Assembly: GCA_020024815.1 (NCBI GenBank)
Contig: JAHHTE010000124.1
Location: forward strand, 1 to 6,363
DNA from: Mailhella sp.
GTDB taxonomy: Bacteria > Desulfobacterota > Desulfovibrionia > Desulfovibrionales > Desulfovibrionaceae
Direction: 5' to 3'
DNA: 6,363 nucleotides
Part shown: positions 1 to 6,363 of the stretch, piece by piece
How positions within the stretch are numbered: position 1 is the first letter of the stretch
Layout of the letters: the number at the start of each line of letters is the position of its first letter
Notes under the pieces: model-generated
Databases searched by the model: none
The model's input: only the letters and a program-made list of their open reading frames with translations
What the model was told of the DNA's origin: nothing
Position numbers and translations under genes: made by a program

Positions 1-54
1 AAAGTTTTGAGAGGAGAGCTTGAGAGGGGAACTTTTTCAAAAGTTCCCCTCTCA
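1..54 (-). terminator. Hairpin of repeat-like element, probable end of the efflux operon transcript
   Basis: Positions 21-35 and 40-54 are a perfect 15-bp inverted repeat (TGAGAGGGGAACTTT and its complement) around the loop TTCA. It lies 27 bases beyond the pump stop at 81. On the minus strand the stem is followed by AAGCTCTCCTCTC and then AAAACTTT at the window edge, so no immediate U-run is present and any U-run would lie outside the window. TTGAGAGG also occurs as a direct repeat at 7-14 and 20-27, and AAAGTT at 1-6 can pair with AACTTT at 30-35, giving an alternative fold. I recall similar hairpin-plus-CTCC-AAAACTTT elements after many genes in Desulfovibrio-type genomes; this is memory, not a search. 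It is either an intrinsic terminator of unusual form or an intergenic repeat that protects the 3' end. Confidence 0.55.
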
Positions 55-80
55 ATAAAAAATAAATCTAAAAACACAGC

Positions 81-3000
81 CTATTTTTTCTCTAATTTTA
101 TCTTATACGCAAAAGCATATAAAACTGGAAAAATAAATAATGTCAAACAAGTAGAAACGAAAAGCCCAAAAATAATTGTTGCTGACATATCCCCAAAAAG
201 AGGATCTATTAAAAGTGGAAGCATACCAAAGATAGTAGTAATAGCAGCAAGTGCAACAGAACGTATTCTACTTACAGCAGAATCAATTAATGCAATAAAT
301 TTATTCTTTTTCAAAACATCTATTTCAAAATTAATTTCATCAACAAGTACAATAATATTTTTTATCATCATACCTGATAAACTAATAGTTCCTACAATAG
401 ACATAAAACCATAGCTTTTTCCAGTAAGTAATAATCCTGGCACAATACCAATAAAAGCAAAAGGCAAAGACGCAAAAATAAGCATTGGAACTTTGATATT
501 AGAAAATAACAATACACAAATGGTTAACATAATCAAACCAGCAAGAGGAACATACGCCATCAATGCTTTGTTATTTTTCATTTGCTCATGATATTCTCCA
601 AGCCAAAACTTTTTGTATCCTTTTGGTATTTCAATTTGTTTAATACCTTGTAGTAATTCTTTTCTTACTGTTTCAGGCATAATACCAAGTTTTACATCGC
701 ATTGTACCATGATAGTTCTTTCTCTATCACGTCGCCATATTTGCCCTTCTGTAAAAGTTATTTCCTCATCAGAAATTACAGAAAATAAAGGCTTTGCCTT
801 GCCATTCATACCCCAAACTGGTGTTTGCATAATATTGGCTAAATCAGATGAAGAACTATTATTTTCTTTTAAAATAACAGAAACTAATCTATCTTTATCT
901 TTTATTTGTCCAATAGTTAAACCATCACCATTGGCTTTTAAAGCTAAACTAATATCACTAGGTGTGATATTCCCTTGTCTAGCAAAAAGTTCCGAAAAAT
1001 CCCCTTGCCAAACCATTACTTGATTACGCCAATCTGTTGTAATATTAGTAATATTTTTATTTTCTCTAAAAACAGCAATAGCTTGCTCTACTAAAGAATG
1101 TAATACTTTAGGGTCAGAACCAGAAAAAGCAATTTCAACAGGATAAACAGTAGGCACGCCATTTGGATATTGTCGTATACTTACCATTACTCCCAATAAT
1201 TTTTCATCAGCAAATTGCATAAGCTTTTCTGTAAGTTCTTGCATATAATCAATATCATCAATATTCACAATTAATTGTGCATAAGAAGTATTAGGCATTT
1301 GTGGAATTGTAGCTACATAATAACGTGGAACAGAAGCTCCCACTGCAAGCACCACAGCATTAACACCTTCTTGCTTTTCCATAAAATCAGCTAATTTTTT
1401 AGCTTGATTTTCAATTCTTTCAATTTTACTTCCCTCTGAAACCCAAAGATTAACAGTAAAACCTTTTTTATCTGACGGTGGAAAAAATTCCTTTGGAATA
1501 AAACTAAATAAAAATAATGAAACAACAAAAGCTATAAAAACAAAAAACAATGTCTTTTTTTGATTTTTTAAAAGAACATATAAAATACGGCGACATTTTC
1601 GATAAAAAAGACGTTCGCGTTGTGAAATTTCTGTATCAACATCTTTAGTTAAATAGGTTTTACAATAAACTGGTGTTTGCGTTAAACATAAAAACCAACT
1701 TAAAAGTAAAGAAATTCCCACAACCCAAAAAAGTGAACCCACATATTCCCCACCATAAGTAGGCATAAGATATGCAGGTAAAAATGCTAATGCTGCAATA
1801 AGTGTTGCTCCAAGTAAGGGCATAGCTGGTTTATGCGTTGATTCAAGCAAAACATCACGCATTTGCATACCTTTTTTACGAAGTACAAGCACCCTATCCA
1901 CTACCACAATGGAATTATCCACAAGCATACCCATAGCAATAATAAAAGCTGCTAAGGATACACGTTGCATATCTATTTTCAATAAAAGCATAAATACAAG
2001 TGTACCTAAAATGGAAAAAATCAAACCACTTCCAATAATAAGCCCACTTCGCATACCCATAGTAAAAAGTAAAACACCAACAACTGTAATAACAGATAAA
2101 AGTAAGTTCCACACAAAATTATCAATAGCAGCATTTACCAAATCAGGCTGATAATATACTTTTTCAATATTAATTCCTACGGGTAAACGCTCTTGTAATT
2201 CAAGCAACTTTGCGTCAATTTTTTCTCCTGTTTTTACAACATTACTCCCTGATTCTGGAGAAAGAGAAATACCCATAGCTCTTTTGCCATTATAAAACAT
2301 TTTTTGCGTAATAGGCTCTACATAACCTTGCCGTATGGACGCAATATCTTTTAACCGTATAATTTGATAACTACTATCTGGTAATTTTTCCGAAAAAATA
2401 ATTAAATTTTCTAATTTTTCTAAAGAATTAACTTCATTATTTAAGCGTAAACTAATTCGTAAATCACCATAATTTACTGCCCCAGCACCAGTTAAAAAAT
2501 TATCTGTTAGTAAGCTAGTAACAATAACTCTTGGGTTTAATCCCATTGCATGAACACGTTCTTTATCTAATTCAATGATAAACGCGTCCTTTACTTTGCC
2601 AAACTCTGCAACTTGTGCAACCCCATCAATTCTATTTAATGTTTTTAAGGCAAATTCTGTATATTTTCTTAGTTCTGATAAACTATATTCCTTTTCAGCT
2701 GTAACGGCAAAAAACATTCCATACACAGCACTATAATCATCAATAACCATAGGAGGCATAGCTCCAAGTGGTAATTGTAATTTACAATCATTTACTTTTT
2801 TACGTACATTATCCCAATACTGATCTAATTCACGAGAAGGAACAGATTCTTTTATTTTTATTTTTACTTGTGAATACCCTTCTTTTGAAACACTTTGAAT
2901 AAAATCCACATTAGGCACTTTTTGCAAAGCCTGTTCTATTACATCTGTAACATATAATTCTACGCTATGCGCATCAGCTTCTGGATAAAGTGTAATAACC

Positions 3001-3137
3001 ATTGCTTCTTTAATCTTAAATTCTGGATCTTCCAATTTTCCTAATTTTGCATAAGAAAAAAGACCTCCAATAACAAGAAGCAAAACTAAAAAACGAACTA
3101 CAATAGGATTATCAACGGAATAATCAATAAATTTCAT
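81..3137 (-). CDS. RND-family inner-membrane efflux pump (AcrB-like, EDPxF clade)
   Basis: The product is 1018 residues, full length for a proton-driven RND exporter of the hydrophobe/amphiphile (HAE) type. TM1 is at about 11-29, followed by a large periplasmic loop at about 31-338. TM2-TM6 lie between about 343 and 488, TM7 is at about 529-547, and a second periplasmic loop runs about 549-857. TM8-TM12 lie between about 860 and 1010. The LEDPEFKIK motif (35-43) places it in the EDPxF clade, which I recall includes the Pseudomonas triclosan pump TriC. TM4 carries GMLVDNSIVVVD with Asp407 and Asn408 (AcrB has Asp-Asp). TM10 carries IKNIIVLVDE with Lys926, matching AcrB Lys940. The position of AcrB Thr978 is Ala964 by my alignment. 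No heavy-metal (CusA/CzcA) TM4 signature is seen. It starts 2 bases after the adaptor stop, so it is probably translationally coupled; a weak GGTG lies about 13 bases upstream. GC is about 38% in five sampled lines. Its substrate cannot be predicted. Confidence 0.92.
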   Translation of the reverse strand: MKFIDYSVDNPIVVRFLVLLLVIGGLFSYAKLGKLEDPEFKIKEAMVITLYPEADAHSVELYVTDVIEQALQKVPNVDFIQSVSKEGYSQVKIKIKESVPSRELDQYWDNVRKKVNDCKLQLPLGAMPPMVIDDYSAVYGMFFAVTAEKEYSLSELRKYTEFALKTLNRIDGVAQVAEFGKVKDAFIIELDKERVHAMGLNPRVIVTSLLTDNFLTGAGAVNYGDLRISLRLNNEVNSLEKLENLIIFSEKLPDSSYQIIRLKDIASIRQGYVEPITQKMFYNGKRAMGISLSPESGSNVVKTGEKIDAKLLELQERLPVGINIEKVYYQPDLVNAAIDNFVWNLLLSVITVVGVLLFTMGMRSGLIIGSGLIFSILGTLVFMLLLKIDMQRVSLAAFIIAMGMLVDNSIVVVDRVLVLRKKGMQMRDVLLESTHKPAMPLLGATLIAALAFLPAYLMPTYGGEYVGSLFWVVGISLLLSWFLCLTQTPVYCKTYLTKDVDTEISQRERLFYRKCRRILYVLLKNQKKTLFFVFIAFVVSLFLFSFIPKEFFPPSDKKGFTVNLWVSEGSKIERIENQAKKLADFMEKQEGVNAVVLAVGASVPRYYVATIPQMPNTSYAQLIVNIDDIDYMQELTEKLMQFADEKLLGVMVSIRQYPNGVPTVYPVEIAFSGSDPKVLHSLVEQAIAVFRENKNITNITTDWRNQVMVWQGDFSELFARQGNITPSDISLALKANGDGLTIGQIKDKDRLVSVILKENNSSSSDLANIMQTPVWGMNGKAKPLFSVISDEEITFTEGQIWRRDRERTIMVQCDVKLGIMPETVRKELLQGIKQIEIPKGYKKFWLGEYHEQMKNNKALMAYVPLAGLIMLTICVLLFSNIKVPMLIFASLPFAFIGIVPGLLLTGKSYGFMSIVGTISLSGMMIKNIIVLVDEINFEIDVLKKNKFIALIDSAVSRIRSVALAAITTIFGMLPLLIDPLFGDMSATIIFGLFVSTCLTLFIFPVLYAFAYKIKLEKK

Positions 3138-3139
3138 AC

Positions 3140-4276
3140 TTATAAAATTTCACCAACATTTGCTTTTGAAAATTCTTCTAAAATACGAACTTTTTGCCCT
3201 TCGTGCAGTTCATGCACTCCTTTTGCAACAATCTTATCATTAGCAACTAAACCACGAACCAATAATTTACCGTCTTGCGTTACTTGAATAATTTCTACTA
3301 TTTTTTTTGTAATAATATTTTCTTGTACTGTCCAAACAAAAGCTTGATTATTTTGTTTTAAAACAGCCTCCACTGGAACTTCAAGACTATTTTCTTTTGT
3401 ATTTGCATATAAAACTTGCACAGTGCCTTCTGTTCCAGCTAATAAAGCATTTTCTTCTGTAAAAAATAAAATTACAGGATAAACAAGTTCTAAACTTTGT
3501 TTCACTTTTCCTAATGTTTGCATTTTTAAAGAATATATATTTTTATCTGCAATAAAAGAAAATTTATGTGCTTTTTCAAATAATTGTATATCTTTTTCTG
3601 CAATATTTAATTGTATTTTCTTTTTTCCATTAGAAGAAAAACTCACAATAGGCATTCCCTGTGAAACAACAGCTCCCACATCAGCAAATTTTTTTGTTAT
3701 ATAACCATCAAAAGGAGCTAATAATTTTGTATCTTTTTTTTGGTCTTGTTTATTAAAATATCCTTGTTCTGCTTCCTTATATTGTGCAAAGCTCGCTTTT
3801 TCTTTTGCAATAGCTCCATCATGCATGGCTAATGCTTCATCATATTTTTTCTTTGCAAGAGCCTGTTCTTTATACAAAGCATTAGCTCGAACAAATTGTT
3901 TTCTTGCATTATCTGCTTGTGCTTTATTAGCTATATACGCACTTTTTGCTGCAAGCATTTTTTCTTTTGCTGCTTGTAATTGTGTTTCATAATCTCGTTC
4001 ATCAAGGCTTGCAATTACTTCCCCTTTTTTTACAAATGCCCCAAGCTCTTTATGAAACATTAAAATCGGCCCTGATACCTTATAAGACAATAAAGAACTA
4101 TTACCTGCTTCCACCACAGCTGGAAAATCAAGCTTTAAATATTTTTGAAAATCTGATACATGATAAATAGCAACAGGTCTAATTATTTCTTTTTCTTTTT
4201 CACAAGCACCCAAAAAAAGCACCATAAAAAGACAACATAACAATATACTATTATTTTTCATTGGTATTCCATTCAT
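3140..4276 (-). CDS. RND efflux periplasmic adaptor lipoprotein (membrane fusion protein)
   Basis: The product is 378 residues and has the full adaptor layout. A lipoprotein signal ends LGAC, with Cys25 as the lipid anchor. The first lipoyl half is at about 62-92 (VSGPILMFHKELGAFVKKGE). A Lys/Ala-rich alpha-hairpin at about 95-178 contacts the channel. The second lipoyl half is at about 183-213 (LLAPFDGYI, then GAVVSQG). A beta-barrel follows at about 218-290, and a membrane-proximal domain (VPVEAVL, residues 300-306) runs to the C-terminus. It would be held in the inner membrane by lipid and bridge pump and channel. The start is uncertain. ATG at 4276 has AGGA 10 bases upstream, while ATG at 4261 (residue 6) has GGA 6 bases upstream and gives a more standard signal peptide, MKNNSILL. 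Either start overlaps the channel gene (26 or 11 bases), implying translational coupling. The TAA stop is 2 bases before the pump ATG. Two runs of eight A on the coding strand occur in the gene, but the frame is intact. Confidence 0.9.
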   Translation of the reverse strand: MNGIPMKNNSILLCCLFMVLFLGACEKEKEIIRPVAIYHVSDFQKYLKLDFPAVVEAGNSSLLSYKVSGPILMFHKELGAFVKKGEVIASLDERDYETQLQAAKEKMLAAKSAYIANKAQADNARKQFVRANALYKEQALAKKKYDEALAMHDGAIAKEKASFAQYKEAEQGYFNKQDQKKDTKLLAPFDGYITKKFADVGAVVSQGMPIVSFSSNGKKKIQLNIAEKDIQLFEKAHKFSFIADKNIYSLKMQTLGKVKQSLELVYPVILFFTEENALLAGTEGTVQVLYANTKENSLEVPVEAVLKQNNQAFVWTVQENIITKKIVEIIQVTQDGKLLVRGLVANDKIVAKGVHELHEGQKVRILEEFSKANVGEIL

Positions 4277-5630
4277 AAGGATTTTTTCCTATTATTATGG
4301 CTAAAGCACCACATGCTAATTGATATTGATAATATGATTTTTCATAAAAACTTATTGCTTCATGATATTCTTTTAATGCTGTATAATACTCTCTAAAATC
4401 AATAACATCATGCTTTAATTCAGCTTTTTTTTGTTTTATTTTACCTTTAACTGCTAACAAATTAGTTTTAGATAAAGTATAAACTTCTTGTGCTGTATTG
4501 GCTCTATTATATGCATTTGTTAATTCTATAAAAAGAGATTGATATTCACTTACAAGTTCATATTCAGCTATTTTTTCTTGTCGTAAAGCTTTGCGATATT
4601 CATTTACAGTTTTAAAACCATTAAATACACTCAATAAACCTAATACTGACCCATATAATGTATTTTTTTCTACTATTAAATCTTGATTAAAGCCTAAAAT
4701 TCCACCACCTAAAACTATTTTTGGTAAAAATTCACTTATAGCAATATTTCTTACATCTGCTTGTACTTCTAGATTTTTTTTATGTATTTTAAATTTTTCA
4801 TTTGCTTGATACGCTTGTTTAAAACATTCTTGTATACTTGGTAATGTATTAATTTTATGAGGAATTTTTTCTAATTCAAAAAAATGATCAGTAGAAAGAA
4901 AAAGACTTTTATTTAATTTATATGCAGCAATTTTTTGTTCTCGCAAATTTTGTTGATAATAAACTTGCTTTGAAAGTAAATATGCCTTTGCTTCTTCATA
5001 TTCCCAAGATAAAATACTATCTGTTTGTAAAGAAATTCTTGCTTGTTTTACTAGTTCTTCTGCTGCTTTTACTTCATTTTCAAAAATCTTTTCTTCAGAT
5101 TTTAAAGCCAAAATATAATAATATTGGTTCATTACTTCAAGTGTAACAAGTTTTTCACTCAAGCTTGTTAATAATGATTGAACTTCTTCACCTTTTTTTC
5201 TTGCACTTACTAAAAACCAAAAACTAGGCACAAAAATAGGTATTTGTGCATTTAAAGAATATGCATAATAAGATTCATCTAAAATAGGAAGAGCAATATT
5301 TTGTGGCATACCTAATAAGGTAGTAGGTAAATTTAAATGTAATGCATCATCATTTTTTGCTACGCCTGCAACTAAATCAACACGAGGTAATAAATTTCCA
5401 ATAGCAAGTTCTTTATCAATTCGGGCTATTTCTTGTTTTAAATGGGCTATCTGTAAATCTATATTTCTTTTTTTTGCCAACTCAATAGCATAATCTAAAC
5501 GCAAGACCTTAGTATCTACAAGAATTTCTTCTGCTTCATTATCAATAGCAAAAAGTCCTTGTGTATTTTTTGAAAAACACCCTACAAGAAAAATAAATAA
5601 AAAAAGATATACGTATTTTATTTTATGCAT
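4251..5630 (-). CDS. TolC/OprM-family outer-membrane efflux lipoprotein
   Basis: The product is 459 residues, the usual size for the outer-membrane factor of a tripartite efflux pump. It would form a trimeric channel-tunnel that carries substrate from the adaptor-pump complex across the outer membrane. The N-terminus is a lipoprotein signal: MHKIK, a hydrophobic stretch, then LVGC with the lipidated cysteine at residue 18. The mature protein shows the internal duplication typical of the family. Segment 60-90 (LARID-like helix, then NLLPRVDLVAG) corresponds to 288-312 (VQADVRNIAISEFLPKIVLGGG), each with the Ala-rich helix, LP turn and beta-strand start. Long charged helices at about 145-240 and 340-440 fit the alpha-barrel. 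ATG at 5630 is preceded by AGGA. The gene is first in the operon, and its last 26 bases overlap the start of the adaptor gene. GC is about 26% in four sampled lines, lower than in the downstream pump gene. The family assignment is firm; the substrate is unknown. Confidence 0.88.
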   Translation of the reverse strand: MHKIKYVYLFLFIFLVGCFSKNTQGLFAIDNEAEEILVDTKVLRLDYAIELAKKRNIDLQIAHLKQEIARIDKELAIGNLLPRVDLVAGVAKNDDALHLNLPTTLLGMPQNIALPILDESYYAYSLNAQIPIFVPSFWFLVSARKKGEEVQSLLTSLSEKLVTLEVMNQYYYILALKSEEKIFENEVKAAEELVKQARISLQTDSILSWEYEEAKAYLLSKQVYYQQNLREQKIAAYKLNKSLFLSTDHFFELEKIPHKINTLPSIQECFKQAYQANEKFKIHKKNLEVQADVRNIAISEFLPKIVLGGGILGFNQDLIVEKNTLYGSVLGLLSVFNGFKTVNEYRKALRQEKIAEYELVSEYQSLFIELTNAYNRANTAQEVYTLSKTNLLAVKGKIKQKKAELKHDVIDFREYYTALKEYHEAISFYEKSYYQYQLACGALAIIIGKNPYEWNTNEK

Positions 5631-5637
5631 ACACTAT

Positions 5638-5641
5638 TCCT
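5638..5641 (-). promoter_or_regulatory. Ribosome binding site of the TolC-family gene
   Basis: AGGA on the minus strand, 7 bases before the ATG at 5630-5628. This good spacing supports that ATG as the start, and the protein then opens directly with a lipoprotein signal peptide. Confidence 0.65.
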
Positions 5642-5651
5642 AACAAGAAAT

Positions 5652-5679
5652 ATAATACGCAAAAAATAAAATAGGTCAA
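5652..5679 (-). promoter_or_regulatory. Sigma70-type promoter of the efflux operon
   Basis: On the minus strand a -35 box TTGACC (5679-5674) is followed after 16 bases by a -10 box TATTAT (5657-5652). Each box differs from consensus at one position. Transcription would start near 5645, giving a leader of about 15 bases before the channel-gene ATG at 5630. This is the only clear promoter pair in the 72-base gap, and no GC-rich hairpin separates it from the gene upstream, so read-through from that gene is also possible. The call rests on sequence match only. In DNA this AT-rich, -10-like hexamers are common, and the TTGACC with correct spacing is what makes it convincing. Confidence 0.6.
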
Positions 5680-5691
5680 ATGTTTAATTTG
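5677..5691. promoter_or_regulatory. Operator-like palindrome overlapping the -35 box
   Basis: CAAAT, a 5-base spacer, then ATTTG forms a perfect 5+5 inverted repeat, and one arm includes the first bases of the -35 box. On the minus strand an ATTAAACA word also occurs twice with a 9-base period just upstream and within it. A dimeric repressor bound here would block the promoter, as TetR- or MarR-type regulators do for many RND operons. No regulator gene is visible, and short AT-rich palindromes arise easily by chance, so this is only a candidate site. Confidence 0.25.
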
Positions 5692-5702
5692 TTTAATATT
5701 TA

Positions 5703-6363
5703 TTATTTTTTTAAGATAATATTATCAGCATAATACCTAAATAAAGGATATGTTATTCTATGAGATAATAGTTTTAATATAGATTTTTGTAAGTTATTTC
5801 CTTGCTTATATTCATAACCTTGTGCCTCTATAATATAACCTAGATATGCTTCTAAAAAATATGCAAATTGAGGAAATCTTTCATTTTGTTTTTTTATAAA
5901 ATTACTTTTATCAAATTTATGCTGTATACACTTCAATAAAGAAGCTCGTATCATAAATATTGTTCCTCCATAAAATTTGTGCGGAGTAACATCTTTTATT
6001 TCACATAACCTATTATATTCTATAAAATTTTTATATGTTCCATACTTTTTACTCTTTTCATTTACTTTTATCAAAAAAGGATAAAAACCATTAATTCCTA
6101 ATTGTGAATTATCGACAAAATCTTGCAACCTTTCTTTAATAGTATTTTTGCTTAGAATATCATTTACTAGAAAATCTCTCCAATAATTAGATGTACATTT
6201 AATTCCTTCAAGCTTAATTCTATTTTTAATATCTCTTTTTGTATGTATTTTATAAATAATATCATAATCCTCTAAATTTATTGAATTAAGAATTTCAATA
6301 AAAGGATATAAATCAGCTCCTAAATTTTCCACAACTTTTATTTGTACATTAACACTATTAGAA
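5703..6363 (-). CDS. RgpF-like (rhamnan synthesis protein F family) protein, 3' part only
   Basis: This reading frame is open to the window edge, so the true start lies outside; 219 codons plus TAA are visible. Numbering from the first full codon at 6362, the fragment shows VENLGADLYPF (11-21), KIHTKR (38-43), a WR pair (61-62), LGINGFYPF (88-96), FYGGTIFMIRASLL (130-143) and FLEAYLGYIIEAQGY (169-183). In order, these match my recollection of the RgpF family (ENRGRD..PF, K.HTK, WR, GxxxP, GxxFxxR, and a closing helix ending in Gly). Family members take part in assembling rhamnose-containing cell-wall or O-antigen polysaccharide, often within glycosyltransferase clusters. The exact reaction and sugar here are unknown. 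A GTG at 6332-6330 could be taken for a start, but it sits inside the conserved VENxGxD block, so it is internal. Base composition is very AT-rich, about 20% GC in four sampled 60-base lines. The gene runs the same way as the efflux operon, 72 bases upstream, but looks functionally unrelated to it. Confidence 0.72.
   Translation of the reverse strand, partial: SNSVNVQIKVVENLGADLYPFIEILNSINLEDYDIIYKIHTKRDIKNRIKLEGIKCTSNYWRDFLVNDILSKNTIKERLQDFVDNSQLGINGFYPFLIKVNEKSKKYGTYKNFIEYNRLCEIKDVTPHKFYGGTIFMIRASLLKCIQHKFDKSNFIKKQNERFPQFAYFLEAYLGYIIEAQGYEYKQGNNLQKSILKLLSHRITYPLFRYYADNIILKK

Noticed and set aside
7..414. Plus-strand open frame across the left hairpin and the end of the pump gene
   Set aside because: It lies antisense to the conserved TM10-TM12 region of the pump and shows no family motif. 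It is a shadow frame.
613..1023. Plus-strand open frame of 136 codons
   Set aside because: It is antisense to the second periplasmic loop of the RND pump, with no recognisable domain or good ribosome site. It is explained by the coding bias of the real gene.
1909..2151. Short open frames on both strands within the TM2-TM4 coding region of the pump
   Set aside because: They are out-of-frame or antisense readings of the pump's membrane helices.
3946..5146. Two 74-codon plus-strand frames (3946-4170 and 4922-5146), rich in Leu and Phe
   Set aside because: They are antisense to the Lys- and Glu-rich coiled-coil regions of the adaptor and channel, which automatically read as Leu/Phe on the other strand.
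6330..6332. GTG as the start of the RgpF-like gene
   Set aside because: The frame is open upstream to the window edge, and the conserved VENxGxD block begins before this codon. A start here would cut the motif, so the gene is partial.
1..6363. CRISPR array, tRNA or rRNA gene, insertion sequence, integrase, toxin-antitoxin or phage-defence genes
   Set aside because: No regularly spaced repeats, tRNA- or rRNA-like stretches, transposase motifs or terminal inverted repeats were seen. The window is almost fully occupied by four ordinary coding regions.

Overview
The window is AT-rich DNA from a Gram-negative bacterium. Every gene I can support lies on the minus strand, so transcription runs from high to low coordinates. 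Two outer-membrane-type lipoproteins, a TolC-family channel and an inner-membrane RND pump imply a double-membrane cell. The low GC content and the form of the hairpin element at the left edge suggest a low-GC deltaproteobacterium of the Desulfovibrionales type. That is an impression from memory, not a demonstrated placement.

Layout in transcription order. (1) 6363-5703: the 3' part of a gene cut by the window edge. Its product resembles the rhamnan synthesis protein F (RgpF) family of surface-polysaccharide enzymes. (2) 5702-5631: a 72-base intergenic stretch with a good sigma70-type promoter, a small palindrome touching the -35 box, and a Shine-Dalgarno site. (3) 5630-4251: an outer-membrane efflux lipoprotein of the TolC/OprM type. 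(4) 4276-3140: a periplasmic adaptor lipoprotein (membrane fusion protein), overlapping the channel gene. (5) 3137-81: a complete 1018-residue RND inner-membrane pump, starting 2 bases after the adaptor stop. (6) 80-1: a strong 15-bp hairpin inside a repeat-like element, probably the end of the transcription unit.

Genes 3 to 5 form a compact operon encoding a complete tripartite efflux system. The pump takes substrate from the periplasm or inner membrane using the proton gradient, the adaptor bridges, and the channel carries substrate across the outer membrane. The substrate cannot be read from sequence. No regulator gene lies in the window.

I did not find an undescribed system. The points most worth a second look are the reduced proton-relay set in the pump, the steep GC decline across the window towards the polysaccharide gene, the operator-like palindrome at the promoter, and the repeat-like hairpin at the left edge.
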